A stretch of DNA of 64,000 nucleotides from Sphingomonas sp. SORGH_AS_0879 (GTDB lineage Bacteria > Pseudomonadota > Alphaproteobacteria > Sphingomonadales > Sphingomonadaceae), in NCBI RefSeq assembly GCF_030819175.1, contig NZ_JAUTBJ010000002.1, positions 1,064,001 through 1,128,000 on the forward strand, in the 5' to 3' direction. The notes beneath the pieces were generated by a model. That model was not told where the DNA came from and ran no database searches. It saw only the letters and a list, made by a program, of their open reading frames with translations. Made by a program: the position numbers and the translations under genes. Positions within the stretch are counted from its first letter, which is position 1, and the number at the start of each line of letters is the position of its first letter. Of the stretch, positions 8,298 through 16,262 are shown in pieces.

Positions 8298-9095
8298 ATG
8301 CTCACCACCATCCTCGCCGCGGGCGGCGCAGCGGCCGGTGCCGAAAATCCCTACGGTCTCGGCCAGGCCCTGAAGGAAGGCGGCCTCATCTCGCAGTCGG
8401 TGTTCACCATCCTCTGCTTGATGTCGATCGTCTCCTTCTACATCCTGTTCTCGAAGCTGTTCGAGCAGCAGAAGATCATCAACCAGGCGAAGCGCGTCCG
8501 TCAGGGCTTCTGGTCGTCGAACTCGCTGCGCGAGGGTTCGGCCAAGCTCGAGAAGAACTCGGCCTACAAGCAGATCGTCGACGACGGTCTGGCCGCGCAG
8601 GACCAGCACTCGAAGCTGACCGACCCGGTCGAGGCGCATGACTGGCTGCACGGTTCGCTGGCGCGTTCGGAAGCCGCAATCAACTCGAAGCTGGGCGGCG
8701 GTCTCGCCTTCCTCGCGACCGTCGGCGCGACCGCGCCGTTCATCGGTCTGTTCGGTACCGTTATCGGCATCTACCGCGCGCTCATCAAGATCGGCTCGTC
8801 GGGCCAGGCGTCGATCGATGCCGTCGCCGGTCCGGTCGGTGAAGCGCTCATCATGACCGCTCTGGGTCTCGTCGTCGCCGTTCCGGCCGTGCTCGCCTAC
8901 AACTGGCTGCAGCGCCGCAACAAGGGCATCGCGGAGGACCTGTCGTCCTTCTCGAACGACGTGCTGGGCTTCCTGGCCTCGAACGGTGCGGTTCGTCCCG
9001 CCACCGTCGGTGCCGCTGCCAAGCCGGCCGCCGTCAAGGCGACCCCGGCGACCACGACCGCCGGCCAGGCCGGTGGCGTTCAGACCCGCGCCTGA
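8298..9095 (+). CDS. exbB: ExbB proton channel subunit (MotA/TolQ/ExbB family)
   Basis: 265 residues, inner membrane. ExbB pentamers form the proton-driven motor with ExbD that energises TonB. The first membrane helix is around 36-55 ('SVFTILCLMSIVSFYILF'). The MotA/TolQ/ExbB domain contains 'FLATVGATAPFIGLFGTV' and 'GPVGEALIMTALGLVVAVPA', the hallmark pore helices. An Ala/Thr-rich tail (about 235-265) is non-conserved. Preceded by AGAGGA. 51 bp separate it from tonB and 98 bp, carrying a GC hairpin, from the first exbD. Confidence 0.93.
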   Translation: MLTTILAAGGAAAGAENPYGLGQALKEGGLISQSVFTILCLMSIVSFYILFSKLFEQQKIINQAKRVRQGFWSSNSLREGSAKLEKNSAYKQIVDDGLAAQDQHSKLTDPVEAHDWLHGSLARSEAAINSKLGGGLAFLATVGATAPFIGLFGTVIGIYRALIKIGSSGQASIDAVAGPVGEALIMTALGLVVAVPAVLAYNWLQRRNKGIAEDLSSFSNDVLGFLASNGAVRPATVGAAAKPAAVKATPATTTAGQAGGVQTRA

Positions 9096-9104
9096 GCCTG
9101 AGGG

Positions 9105-9138
9105 GGCGGGGACCGATCCTTCGGGACACGGCCCCGCC
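9105..9138 (+). other. Intercistronic hairpin between exbB and exbD
   Basis: GGCGGGG at 9105-9111 pairs with CCCCGCC at 9132-9138 (7 perfect GC-rich bp, extendable with imperfections). No U-tract follows, so it looks more like an mRNA-stability or partial-attenuation structure than a full terminator. Function inferred. Confidence 0.35.
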
Positions 9139-9193
9139 ACCCCCCGCCACCCGTCAGGGCGGCGCAAGAATGCATGGATAGGATAGCTCTCTC

Positions 9194-9667
9194 ATGGCGA
9201 TGAGCGTTGGCGGTGACTCCGCCGAGAAACCGATGTCGGAGATCAACACGACGCCCCTCGTGGACGTCATGCTGGTGCTCCTCATCATCTTCCTGATCGC
9301 GGTTCCGGTCGTGATTCAGACCGTTCCGCTGAAGCTGCCGAACGTCCGCTTCGATCCGACGACGACGAAGCCGGAGAACGTGTCGCTCTCGGTCACCAGC
9401 GAGAACGGACAGTGCAAGGTCTATTGGGGCCTTAGCCCGGTGACCTCGGATGAACTGCGCACCCGCGCGGTCGAGAAGCTGAAGGCCGAGGTCGAGCGTC
9501 TGGGTGCCAACATCACCCCGGACTCGCTGCCCGAGGCGCATATCCGGGGCGACGTGAACACGCCGTACCGGTGCATCGGCGGCACCATCTACACGATGCA
9601 GCAGGCCGGTTTCGCCCGTGTCGGCTTCATCTCCGAGCCGCCCCCCGGCGGCAACCCGCGCGTCTGA
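9194..9667 (+). CDS. exbD: ExbD biopolymer transport protein, first copy
   Basis: 157 residues, single N-terminal membrane anchor with a periplasmic domain. 'MSEINTTPLVDVMLVLLI' carries the conserved proton-carrying Asp at the start of the helix and is the family signature. The C-terminal half includes two cysteines ('GQCKVYWG' and 'YRCIGGTIYTMQQAGF') absent from the second copy, so the two ExbD proteins are not interchangeable duplicates. The second exbD starts 34 bp after its stop. Confidence 0.92.
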   Translation: MAMSVGGDSAEKPMSEINTTPLVDVMLVLLIIFLIAVPVVIQTVPLKLPNVRFDPTTTKPENVSLSVTSENGQCKVYWGLSPVTSDELRTRAVEKLKAEVERLGANITPDSLPEAHIRGDVNTPYRCIGGTIYTMQQAGFARVGFISEPPPGGNPRV

Positions 9668-9701
9668 TCGACGCGGCGGACACGATAGGAGTTAGCACGC
9701 C

Positions 9702-10127
9702 ATGGCAATGAGCGCCGGATCCGATGATGGCGAGCCGATGATGGACATGAACACGACGCCGTTGATCGACGTCATGCTCGTGCTCCTCATCATGTTCATC
9801 ATCACCATCCCGATCCAGACTCACGCGGTGAAGGTCGACCTTCCGGTCAACTCTCCGAGAAACCAGCCGCAGGTGAACAGCGAGAAGAACAAGGTCGGCA
9901 TCGACGCCGCCGGCACGGTCACCTGGAACGGTGCGCCGGTCGACGAGGTCACGCTGCGCCAGTTTCTGGATCAGACCGCTGCCATGAATCCCGAGCCGGA
10001 ATTGCACTTCCAGCCCGCCCCGGACGCCAAATACGCCAAGGTCGACGAGACCCTGGCGGTTATCAAGCGCTCGGCGGTCAGCAAGCTCGGCTTCATCGGC
10101 AACGAGCAGTATCGCAACGACTTCTGA
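9702..10127 (+). CDS. exbD: ExbD biopolymer transport protein, second copy
   Basis: 141 residues. It has the same architecture as its neighbour: 'MMDMNTTPLIDVMLVLLIMF' with the conserved Asp at the head of the membrane helix, then a periplasmic domain ending 'VSKLGFIGNEQYRNDF'. It is cysteine-free, unlike the first copy. A TAGGAG lies upstream of the ATG. A strong hairpin follows at 10156. Tandem exbD genes are also known in Xanthomonas, where the second copy has a separate role in uptake; here a division of labour is only inferred. Confidence 0.92.
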   Translation: MAMSAGSDDGEPMMDMNTTPLIDVMLVLLIMFIITIPIQTHAVKVDLPVNSPRNQPQVNSEKNKVGIDAAGTVTWNGAPVDEVTLRQFLDQTAAMNPEPELHFQPAPDAKYAKVDETLAVIKRSAVSKLGFIGNEQYRNDF

Positions 10128-10155
10128 TCCTCGGCGATCAGTGTCGGACGGAATG

Positions 10156-10188
10156 GGGCGGTCTCTGCGGAGGCCGCCCTCTTTCGTT
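10156..10188 (+). terminator. Intrinsic terminator after the exbD pair
   Basis: Stem 10156-10165 pairs with 10170-10179 (10 bp, one wobble) around a TGCG loop, followed by TCTTTCGTT. It lies 28 bp after the last exbD stop and should end the tonB-exb transcript. Confidence 0.7.
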
Positions 10189-10214
10189 GTGAGCGGGGAT
10201 GAGACGATTCCCCT

Positions 10215-10344
10215 GGCCTTCGACTTCGCTCAGGCTGAACGGATGATGGAGGTTGGAGGCGCTTTCTGATCCCGGTTCGAATGACGGAAAGTTGGGGAGG
10301 AACAGGACCGCTAACGCCGTTTAGCCTGAGCGAAGTCGAAGGCC
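10215..10344. repeat. REP-like element pair, inverted copies
   Basis: Copy one (10215-10242) contains TTCGACTTCGCTCAGGCTG; copy two (10317-10344) is its reverse complement, so the 130-bp block can form one long hairpin or two small ones. The same element recurs near 16.1, 59.2-59.4 and 61.9 kb. Apart from these copies I see no gene in 10189-10590. Confidence 0.8.
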
Positions 10345-10590
10345 ACCCCCCGCCCGTGCTCAATTTCGATCTTCGCAACAACGAGAGTGCACCCGGATAT
10401 AGCTGGGCCGATCACCTGCTGGAGTGGCATTTCTCGAGCGATCCTCAGCTAATGCCGCCCCGTCCGAACCGTCCTGCGGATCGGTCGATCGATATGCCTC
10501 TCCTACTCTCCCGGTCGGACTGCCAACGCCCAAGCTTTTCCACCGCGCGCCATCCGTTCCGAAACAGCGCATCTTTCACCGCTTGCGGAC

Positions 10591-10630
10591 GTTTCACAAA
10601 AATGACAACGTAACGTCATAAAAGTGAAAC
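10591..10630 (+). promoter_or_regulatory. 40-bp nested dyad upstream of the TPR gene
   Basis: GTTTCAC (10591-10597) mirrors GTGAAAC (10624-10630), and ATGAC (10602-10606) mirrors GTCAT (10615-10619). Both pairs share one centre between 10610 and 10611. The dyad ends just before the Shine-Dalgarno AGGAGA of the gene at 10645. It could be a multi-site operator or an RNA hairpin next to the ribosome site. Confidence 0.55.
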
Positions 10631-10644
10631 ATAGGAGAATTGAG

Positions 10645-11004
10645 ATGCGCGGAGTCGTTTCGGTTTTGCTTGTGACGGCGGCGGGCATGGCGGCCCCGGC
10701 CATGGCCCAGGATTCCTGGCCGCAGCGCACGGGGTTTCACGAGATTGCCGCCGGGAATTTCCTGGCCGCCGAGCGGACCTTGCTCCAGGAGCGTCGCGCC
10801 AGCCCGGACAGCCCGGAACTGATGCTCAACCTCGCCGCCGTCTATGCCAAGACGGGTCGCGCCGCCGAAGCGCGCGCTCTGTATGATTCGGTGTTGCAGG
10901 AAAAGCCGATCGCGATGGACATGCCCTCGGGTGCGATTCTGTCGTCGCACACCGTGGCCCGCACTGGCCTGCGCCATTTGCCGCAGACGATCGCGGCGCG
11001 CTAA
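10645..11004 (+). CDS. Small exported TPR-like protein
   Basis: 119 residues. A signal peptide ('VVSVLLVTAAGMAAPAMAQ') with an AMAQ cleavage site is followed by roughly one and a half TPR-like helices: 'GFHEIAAGNFLAAERTLLQE' and 'LMLNLAAVYAKTGRAAEARA'. It is likely a periplasmic scaffold or peptide-binding protein; partner unknown. The ATG at 10645 is chosen for its AGGAGA 7 bp upstream; the in-frame ATG at 10624 lies inside the 40-bp dyad and lacks a ribosome site. A 10-bp hairpin follows 13 bp after the stop. Confidence 0.75.
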   Translation: MRGVVSVLLVTAAGMAAPAMAQDSWPQRTGFHEIAAGNFLAAERTLLQERRASPDSPELMLNLAAVYAKTGRAAEARALYDSVLQEKPIAMDMPSGAILSSHTVARTGLRHLPQTIAAR

Positions 11005-11017
11005 AGCCGAAAGGAAG

Positions 11018-11044
11018 GTCCAGGCGCGTCGCGTCTGGACTTGC
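11018..11044 (+). terminator. Hairpin terminator after the TPR gene
   Basis: GTCCAGGCGC pairs with GCGTCTGGAC (10 bp, one G-T wobble, 3-nt loop, 11018-11040), followed by TTGCC. A second small GC hairpin, GAGGGGC/GCCCCTC at 11170-11185, lies between this gene and the converging dcd. I see nothing else in 11045-11254. Confidence 0.5.
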
Positions 11045-11254
11045 CGACAGGTCGCGTGGCTTTCGCCGGAGCGACGTCCGCCCATCGTCGCCGGTCGCTG
11101 AACTTTCCCCCGCTTCTTCCCCTACGGAGGGAAGCAACGTTTCGGCCCGATAGAAGCGGTCCTTATCGAGAGGGGCAGGCCCCTCCATCAGGCGTTGGGC
11201 GTGCCACTTTCATTCCCAAGGGCGGAATGGGTGGAATGTCGGTCCGCCCTCACG

Positions 11255-11809
11255 TCACAGGCGCGGCAGGGTGACCCCGCGCTGACCCATATATTTGCCC
11301 GCCCGGTCGGCATAGCTGGTTTCGCAGGGTTCGTTACCCTTCAGGAAGAGGAACTGGCACGCGCCCTCATTGGCGTAGATCTTGGCGGGCAGGGGGGTGG
11401 TGTTGGAGAATTCCAGCGTCACATGCCCCTCCCAACCGGGTTCCAGCGGCGTGACGTTCACGATGATCCCGCATCGCGCATAGGTCGATTTGCCGAGGCA
11501 GATGACCAGTACGTCGCGCGGCACCCGGAAATATTCGACGGTGCGGGCCAGCGCGAAGCTGTTGGGCGGGATGATACAGACATCGGTCTTGCGATCCACG
11601 AAGCTGTTCGACGCGAAGTCCTTCGGATCGACCACCGCGCTGTCGACATTGGTGAAAATCTTGAACTCGTCCGCCACCCGCGCGTCATAGCCATAGGAGG
11701 ACAGGCCATAGCTGATGCAGCCGTCACGACGCTGGTTCTCGACAAAGGGTTCGATCATCCCTTGGGTCTGCGCGGCTTCGCGAATCCAGCGGTCGGACAG
11801 GATCGACAT
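11255..11809 (-). CDS. dcd: dCTP deaminase
   Basis: 184 residues, full length for the alphaproteobacterial type. Dcd converts dCTP to dUTP, feeding thymidylate synthesis. The start '[20 protein letters not shown]' is the conserved N terminus; '[12 protein letters not shown]', '[20 protein letters not shown]' and '[20 protein letters not shown]' (with the catalytic glutamate) complete the family pattern. The second of two close Mets (11809) is preferred because AAGGGGA is 9 bp upstream; the first at 11815 abuts that site. Confidence 0.93.
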   Translation of the reverse strand: MSILSDRWIREAAQTQGMIEPFVENQRRDGCISYGLSSYGYDARVADEFKIFTNVDSAVVDPKDFASNSFVDRKTDVCIIPPNSFALARTVEYFRVPRDVLVICLGKSTYARCGIIVNVTPLEPGWEGHVTLEFSNTTPLPAKIYANEGACQFLFLKGNEPCETSYADRAGKYMGQRGVTLPRL

Positions 11810-11883
11810 CTTCATTCCCCTTAAGCTTGGCCGCTCATCGCCGGATCGTGGGGACAGGGCAAGCGGCAACCGTAAAAAGGGGC

Positions 11884-11913
11884 TTGCGGTTGACGCAGCG
11901 TCAAGCGGTACGA
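11884..11913 (+). promoter_or_regulatory. MerR-type promoter/operator of the TipAS-like regulator gene
   Basis: A perfect dyad TTGACGC-A-GCGTCAA (11890-11904) lies between a -35-like TTGCGG (11884-11889) and a -10-like TACGAT (11908-11913), an 18-bp spacer. An operator placed inside an overlong spacer is the arrangement used by MerR-family activators. The ATG at 11921 is about 8 bp from the -10, so a leaderless mRNA is likely. Autoregulation is inferred. Confidence 0.55.
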
Positions 11914-11920
11914 TCGCCCC

Positions 11921-12700
11921 ATGACGACCATGCTCGACATCGCCGAGATCGCCCGCGCAACCGGGCTCAGCAGCCGGGCGCTGCGCTTTTACGAGGCGCG
12001 GGGGCTGATCCGGCCGCTGCGGAGCGAGGGCGGGCGGCGGATCTTCGGCGCGGGCGAGCTGGAGCGGCTGCACGCCATCGTCGCGCTCAAGCGGGCGGGC
12101 TTCACGCTGGCGACGATCGGGCGGATGCTCGACCGGCCGAGCGCCGCGCTCGGGCCGATGATTGCGGCCCAGGCCAAGGTCGTCCAGGCGGAGCGCGCGA
12201 CGCTTGCGGAAACCGCCGCGCTGCTCCGATCCATTCAGTCCCGCATCGATGCCGGCGAGCGCATCGACGTCGCGACGCTTTGCTCGCTGATTCGAAAAGG
12301 GAATGCCATGACGACGACACAATGGAAATCGGTGGTCGACCGCCATTTCACCGAAGAGGAACAGGCGCATTGGGCCGAGCGGATGGACAGGCTGGCGCCG
12401 GATTTCGACCAGAATGCCTATCAGGCGCAATGGGCCGATCTGGGCCAGCGGATCGCGGCGGCGCTGCCGATGGATCCGGATTCGGAGGCGGCGCGGGGGT
12501 TCGTCCGCGAATGGCAGGCTCTGCTCGCACCCTTCTATGCGGTGGCGTCGCCGGAGATGCGGGCGGGGGCTGTCCGGCTGCACCAGAATCGAGCGGAATG
12601 GGACGGTCAGGCCGATCCCGGCTTTTCGTCCGAGGTCTGGCAGTTCATCCAGGCGGCGGGCGCGGCGATGAAGGCGCGGAGCGAGGCGCCGGGGGCGTGA
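11921..12700 (+). CDS. MerR-family transcription regulator with TipAS-like ligand domain
   Basis: 259 residues. The N-terminal winged helix-turn-helix is typical MerR: '[20 protein letters not shown]' then 'YEARGLIRP', '[17 protein letters not shown]' and a dimerisation helix to about residue 120. The C-terminal half (about 130-259), with '[17 protein letters not shown]' and '[18 protein letters not shown]', resembles the TipAS antibiotic/small-molecule-binding domain. It probably acts as a ligand-induced activator of its own promoter. The gene after it is cdd on the other strand, so no obvious regulated partner adjoins. The ATG at 11921 lacks a Shine-Dalgarno, fitting leaderless translation. 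Confidence 0.8.
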   Translation: MTTMLDIAEIARATGLSSRALRFYEARGLIRPLRSEGGRRIFGAGELERLHAIVALKRAGFTLATIGRMLDRPSAALGPMIAAQAKVVQAERATLAETAALLRSIQSRIDAGERIDVATLCSLIRKGNAMTTTQWKSVVDRHFTEEEQAHWAERMDRLAPDFDQNAYQAQWADLGQRIAAALPMDPDSEAARGFVREWQALLAPFYAVASPEMRAGAVRLHQNRAEWDGQADPGFSSEVWQFIQAAGAAMKARSEAPGA

Positions 12701-12752
12701 TATTGTTCACGCGAAGCCGCGAAGACGCGATGATCTTTGAAGAAGATTGATG

Positions 12753-12877
12753 TTCGCGCGGAGGCGCGGAGGACGCGGAGGCGTCGTCCCTTGCGGCAAG
12801 AGATGGCCGGTCATCGTGAACCGTTCGGGGACTTCATGACCCAAAACCTCTCTGCGTCCTCCGCGCCTCTGCGCGAA
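12753..12877. repeat. Imperfect 28-bp inverted repeat
   Basis: Left arm 12753-12780 (TTCGCGCGGAGGCGCGGAGG...) and right arm 12850-12877 are inverted copies matching at 26 of 28 positions, separated by about 69 bp. The block lies in the 206-bp gap between the MerR gene and cdd, with no gene in it. It is a different family from the REP elements. Confidence 0.75.
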
Positions 12878-12906
12878 CAAAATCTTCGCGCCTTCGGGCG
12901 AGAAAA

Positions 12907-13371
12907 TCAGCCGATCCCCAAATCCGCCGGGCCGAACGCATCCGGCAGCAACTCCGACAGGCGGTAGGTCCGCACCGCATCGCCCTCCGCAGAGCCGCAA
13001 TGGACGGGCAGGTCGCGACCGCCCATCTGGGCCGCTTCGTTGATGACTTGGCGGCAGCGGCCGCAGGGGCTGACCGGGGTGTTGCCGGTCGGTACACCGT
13101 TCGCGTCCATCGCGCCGCCGATCACTCCGATCGCAACGATCTCGCGCAGACGCCCGGCGGCGGAGGCGGTGGCGATCGCGACCGTCTCCGCGCAGAGCGA
13201 CAGGCCGTAGCTCGCATTCTCGAAATTCGCGCCGGTGATGATCGAGCCATCCTCCATCAACAGCGCAGCGCCGACCGCGAAACGGCTGTACGGCGCATGG
13301 GCGTTGCGCGCGGCGACGCGGGCGGCGGCAATCAGCGAATTGGGCAGGGCATTCGGATCGGTGGCATTCAT
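12907..13371 (-). CDS. cdd: Cytidine deaminase
   Basis: 154 residues, the tetrameric-type length. It deaminates cytidine and deoxycytidine to uridine forms in pyrimidine salvage. Zinc and catalytic motifs are intact: 'CAETVAI' in 'YGLSLCAETVAIATA' (Cys ligand plus catalytic Glu) and 'PVSPCGRCRQVINE' (PCxxC). The substrate motif 'APYSRFAVGAALL' is at the N terminus. The start at 13371 forms an ATGA overlap with the upstream GH25-like gene, so cdd is the last gene of a UPF0262-GH25-cdd operon. Confidence 0.92.
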   Translation of the reverse strand: MNATDPNALPNSLIAAARVAARNAHAPYSRFAVGAALLMEDGSIITGANFENASYGLSLCAETVAIATASAAGRLREIVAIGVIGGAMDANGVPTGNTPVSPCGRCRQVINEAAQMGGRDLPVHCGSAEGDAVRTYRLSELLPDAFGPADLGIG

Positions 13372-14042
13372 GGCGTGACGACGTCCCAATTGACGGGGCC
13401 TTCCACCCCCTCGACCCGGCGGAAATCGCTGGCGCGCCACATGCGCCAGGGGCGGGCGGCATAGTCGGGTTTCAGCATGTTGCCGACCGCCCAGACCGGG
13501 CGGGGCAGGGCGGCGGTAATGGCGTAATCCGACTCGAACGCCTTGGAGACGCGGAGCATCACGGGCTTGGCCGTATGCGTCTCCACCATCGTCACGAAGC
13601 GCGTCAGGTCGGCGACCAGCGTCGCGCGGTCGGGCCGGGCGGTGCAATCGTCATGATAGGACAGGTCGATCGCGGCCGGAAGCGCATCGCCCGCGCGTGG
13701 CACGAAGATGTTGAACGCATCCGCCTGCGCCGTGGCGGGCTGGCACAGCGAATAGATATGGATCGCCCCGCGCCGCATCCCCGCCTCTGGCAGAGCGGTC
13801 CAATTGCCCTCGAACGCGGGATCGCGACGGTCCGCGCCCGATGTCGCGACGATATAGGCGAAGTCCGCGCCGTTCGCGCGCAGGATGCGCCATTCGACGG
13901 CGGGCGGATTCTCGGGCAGGTCGATGCCCTGCAACGGATAATGCTCGGTCGCGGGCCGCCAATGCGTCGCCCAGTGCCGCCCGCCCGCCGTGATCGCGCC
14001 GAGGGCCAGCAGCCCCGCGCCGATTTTCCAGAGAATCGCCAT
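13368..14042 (-). CDS. GH25-like (muramidase family) membrane-anchored protein, catalytic Glu replaced
   Basis: 224 residues with an N-terminal membrane anchor or signal ('LWKIGAGLLALGAITAGG'). The fold resembles glycoside hydrolase family 25 lysozymes: 'HYPLQGIDLPENPPAVEW' holds the first conserved Asp, 'GADFAYIVATSGADRRDPAF' and 'RRGAIHIYSLC' follow the barrel order. Where active GH25 enzymes have a D-x-E pair, this protein has 'AAIDLSYHDDC', so the acid/base Glu is Ser. It may be inactive, or a peptidoglycan-binding variant. TGATG overlap with UPF0262 upstream, ATGA with cdd downstream. Confidence 0.7.
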   Translation of the reverse strand: MAILWKIGAGLLALGAITAGGRHWATHWRPATEHYPLQGIDLPENPPAVEWRILRANGADFAYIVATSGADRRDPAFEGNWTALPEAGMRRGAIHIYSLCQPATAQADAFNIFVPRAGDALPAAIDLSYHDDCTARPDRATLVADLTRFVTMVETHTAKPVMLRVSKAFESDYAITAALPRPVWAVGNMLKPDYAARPWRMWRASDFRRVEGVEGPVNWDVVTP

Positions 14043-14524
14043 CAGTTGCGGATATGCAGGACGCAGAGCAGTGTGAAGAGGCGACGTGCGGTGTCGAAGT
14101 CGACCTCGATCTTGCCGGTCAGCCGCTCCTTCAGCATTTGCGCCGCGTCGTTATGGATGCCGCGCCGGGCCATATCGATGGTTTCGATCTGTTGCGGGGT
14201 GGCGGCGCGGATCGCCTGGTAATAGCTGTCGCAGATCGCGAAATAGTCCTTGATCGGCCTGCGGAAGCGGCCCAGTGCCAGCACCAAAGTCTCGATATGC
14301 GTCCCGTCTTCGCGGTACATATGGATGCCGAGGCGTCCTTCCTCAGACTCCAGCTTGATGCGATAGGGGCCGGCATAGCCGTCCGCCTGCGGGCGTTGGG
14401 GCGCGAAATAATTCTCCTCGATCAGGTCGAAGATCGCGATCCGCCGCTCCTGCTCGACATCGGCGGAGCGCCAGCCCAGGCTGCGCTCGTCCAGGTCGAT
14501 AGAGATGATCCGGGGATCGGCCAT
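14042..14524 (-). CDS. UPF0262 family protein
   Basis: 160 residues, soluble. Signature segments of UPF0262 are 'RIISIDLDERSLGWRSADVE', 'ERRIAIFDLIEENYF', 'PYRIKLESEEGRLGIH' and 'IKDYFAICDSYYQAIR'. The family is almost confined to Alphaproteobacteria and has no known function. The Met at 14524 begins the conserved part; the frame extends upstream only into the dnaB promoter. First gene of the minus-strand run ending in cdd, divergent from dnaB. Confidence 0.88.
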   Translation of the reverse strand: MADPRIISIDLDERSLGWRSADVEQERRIAIFDLIEENYFAPQRPQADGYAGPYRIKLESEEGRLGIHMYREDGTHIETLVLALGRFRRPIKDYFAICDSYYQAIRAATPQQIETIDMARRGIHNDAAQMLKERLTGKIEVDFDTARRLFTLLCVLHIRN

Positions 14525-14622
14525 GGCGAACGGGATAGTCGCGAAGCGCGTGCGCCGCAAATCCCCCGCTGATCGACGCAATGCGTTTTCATCCGGGGCC
14601 ACTCCGCGCTAACGCTGGAGCA

Positions 14623-16116
14623 ATGGCCACCCTCGCATTCCCGAACCCCGCCGCCGCCGCCGAGCCGCAGCAGCTTCCCCGCAATATCGAGGCGGAGGCC
14701 GCGCTGCTGGGCGCGATGATGATCGACAACCGGCTGGCCGACGATCTGGTCGACCGGCTGGACCCGGACCATTTCTTCGAGCCCGTCCATGGTCGCGTGT
14801 TCGCCGCGATCAAGAATCTGCGCGCCACCGACATGCTGGCGACCCCGGTCACGCTGCGCCCGATGTTCGAGGCGGACGAGGGGATGAAGGCGTTGGGCGG
14901 GCCGTCCTATCTGGCGCAACTGACCGGATCGGGTGCGGGGTTGATCGGTGCGCGGCAGTTCGCGACGCAGATCTATGACCTCGCCATGCTGCGCGCGCTG
15001 GTGACGGTGGGGCGAACCCTGGTCGACCGGGCGATGGACACCTCCGAAGAGGTCAATCCGCGCGCGCAGATCGAACTGGCCGAGAATGAGTTGTTCAAGG
15101 TCGCGGCCGACGGCGGCTCCGAAAATGCGGTGAAGAGTTTCGCTCAGGCCACCACCATGGCCGTCAAGAATGCCGAGCGGGCGCTCAACTCGGGCGGCCA
15201 TGTGTCGGGCATCACCACGGGTCTGGACTCGGTCAATGCCAAGATCGGCGGTATGCACCGGTCCGACCTGATGATCCTGGCGGGCCGTCCGGGCATGGGC
15301 AAGACCTCGCTGGCGACCAATATCGCGTTCAACGCCGCGCGCCGCTGGATGCGCGACATGCAGGACGGCATCCCGCCCTCCGAGTCGGTGGGCGCGAAGG
15401 TCGCGTTCTTCAGCCTCGAAATGTCGGCCGACCAGTTGGCGACGCGTATCCTGGCCGAGCAGTCGGGGATCAGTTCCGAAGCGCTGCGGATGGGCAAGAT
15501 CAGCCGCAACGAGTTCGCGCAACTCGCTGCGGCGGCGGCGGAACTGGAGCAATTGCCGCTGTTCATCGACGACACCGGCGGCCTGTCCATCTCGGCGCTG
15601 CACACCCGCGTTCGGCGATTGCAGCGGCGGCACAACAACGAGATCGGTCTGGTCGTGGTCGACTATCTCCAGTTGCTAACCGGATCCGGCAAGTCGTCGG
15701 AGGGCAACCGCGTGCAGGAAATCTCGGAGATTTCGCGCGGGTTGAAGACCTTGGCCAAGGATATGAACGTGCCGGTGCTGGCGCTGTCGCAGTTGAGCCG
15801 TGCGGTCGAGCAGCGCGAGGACAAGCGCCCGATGCTGTCCGACCTTCGCGAATCGGGCTCGATCGAGCAGGACGCCGACATGGTCTGGTTCGTGTTCCGC
15901 GAAGACTATTACATGATGCAGCGCGAGCCCAAGCGCCCGATGGAAGGCGATGACGGCAAGGTCTTCGAGGACCACGCCAAATGGGCGACCGAGGTGGAGC
16001 GGGTTTACGGCCTGGCCGAACTCATCGTGGCGAAGCAGCGTCACGGCGCGACCGGCAAGGTGGTGATGAAGTTCGACCCGACGATCACGCGGTTTACCGA
16101 CTTCGCGGGCTATTGA
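14623..16116 (+). CDS. dnaB: Replicative DNA helicase DnaB
   Basis: 497 residues. DnaB is the hexameric 5'-3' helicase of the replication fork. The N-terminal primase-interaction domain runs 'LPRNIEAEAALLGAMMIDNR' to about 130. The RecA-like C-terminal domain has Walker A 'AGRPGMGKTSLA', Walker B 'IGLVVVDYLQLL', and the DnaB motifs 'FFSLEMSADQLATRIL', 'LALSQLSRAVEQRED' and 'SDLRESGSIEQDADMV'. No intein is present. The start at 14623 opens with the usual short Ala/Pro-rich leader; an ATG at 14581 is less likely. Confidence 0.95.
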   Translation: MATLAFPNPAAAAEPQQLPRNIEAEAALLGAMMIDNRLADDLVDRLDPDHFFEPVHGRVFAAIKNLRATDMLATPVTLRPMFEADEGMKALGGPSYLAQLTGSGAGLIGARQFATQIYDLAMLRALVTVGRTLVDRAMDTSEEVNPRAQIELAENELFKVAADGGSENAVKSFAQATTMAVKNAERALNSGGHVSGITTGLDSVNAKIGGMHRSDLMILAGRPGMGKTSLATNIAFNAARRWMRDMQDGIPPSESVGAKVAFFSLEMSADQLATRILAEQSGISSEALRMGKISRNEFAQLAAAAAELEQLPLFIDDTGGLSISALHTRVRRLQRRHNNEIGLVVVDYLQLLTGSGKSSEGNRVQEISEISRGLKTLAKDMNVPVLALSQLSRAVEQREDKRPMLSDLRESGSIEQDADMVWFVFREDYYMMQREPKRPMEGDDGKVFEDHAKWATEVERVYGLAELIVAKQRHGATGKVVMKFDPTITRFTDFAGY

Positions 16117-16142
16117 GCGGCGGCGGGATTATTCCCGCCCCC

Positions 16143-16237
16143 CCGTTCAGCCTGAGCGTAGTCGAAGGCCATGGGATGACGTCCGCCAAGGTGTGAGCGT
16201 TGGAGCGTGCACTTCGACTTCGCTCAGTGCGAACAGG
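16143..16237. repeat. REP-like element pair
   Basis: Copy 16143-16170 (CCGTTCAGCCTGAGCG...) faces copy 16209-16237 (GCACTTCGACTTCGCTCAGT...). The second copy has GCACT/AGTGC as its stem in place of GGCCT/AGGCT, a paired change. The 315-bp gap between dnaB and cysH consists mostly of this block and the next. Confidence 0.8.
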
Positions 16238-16262
16238 GGGAGGCGTTTCCTTCGCTACTCAG

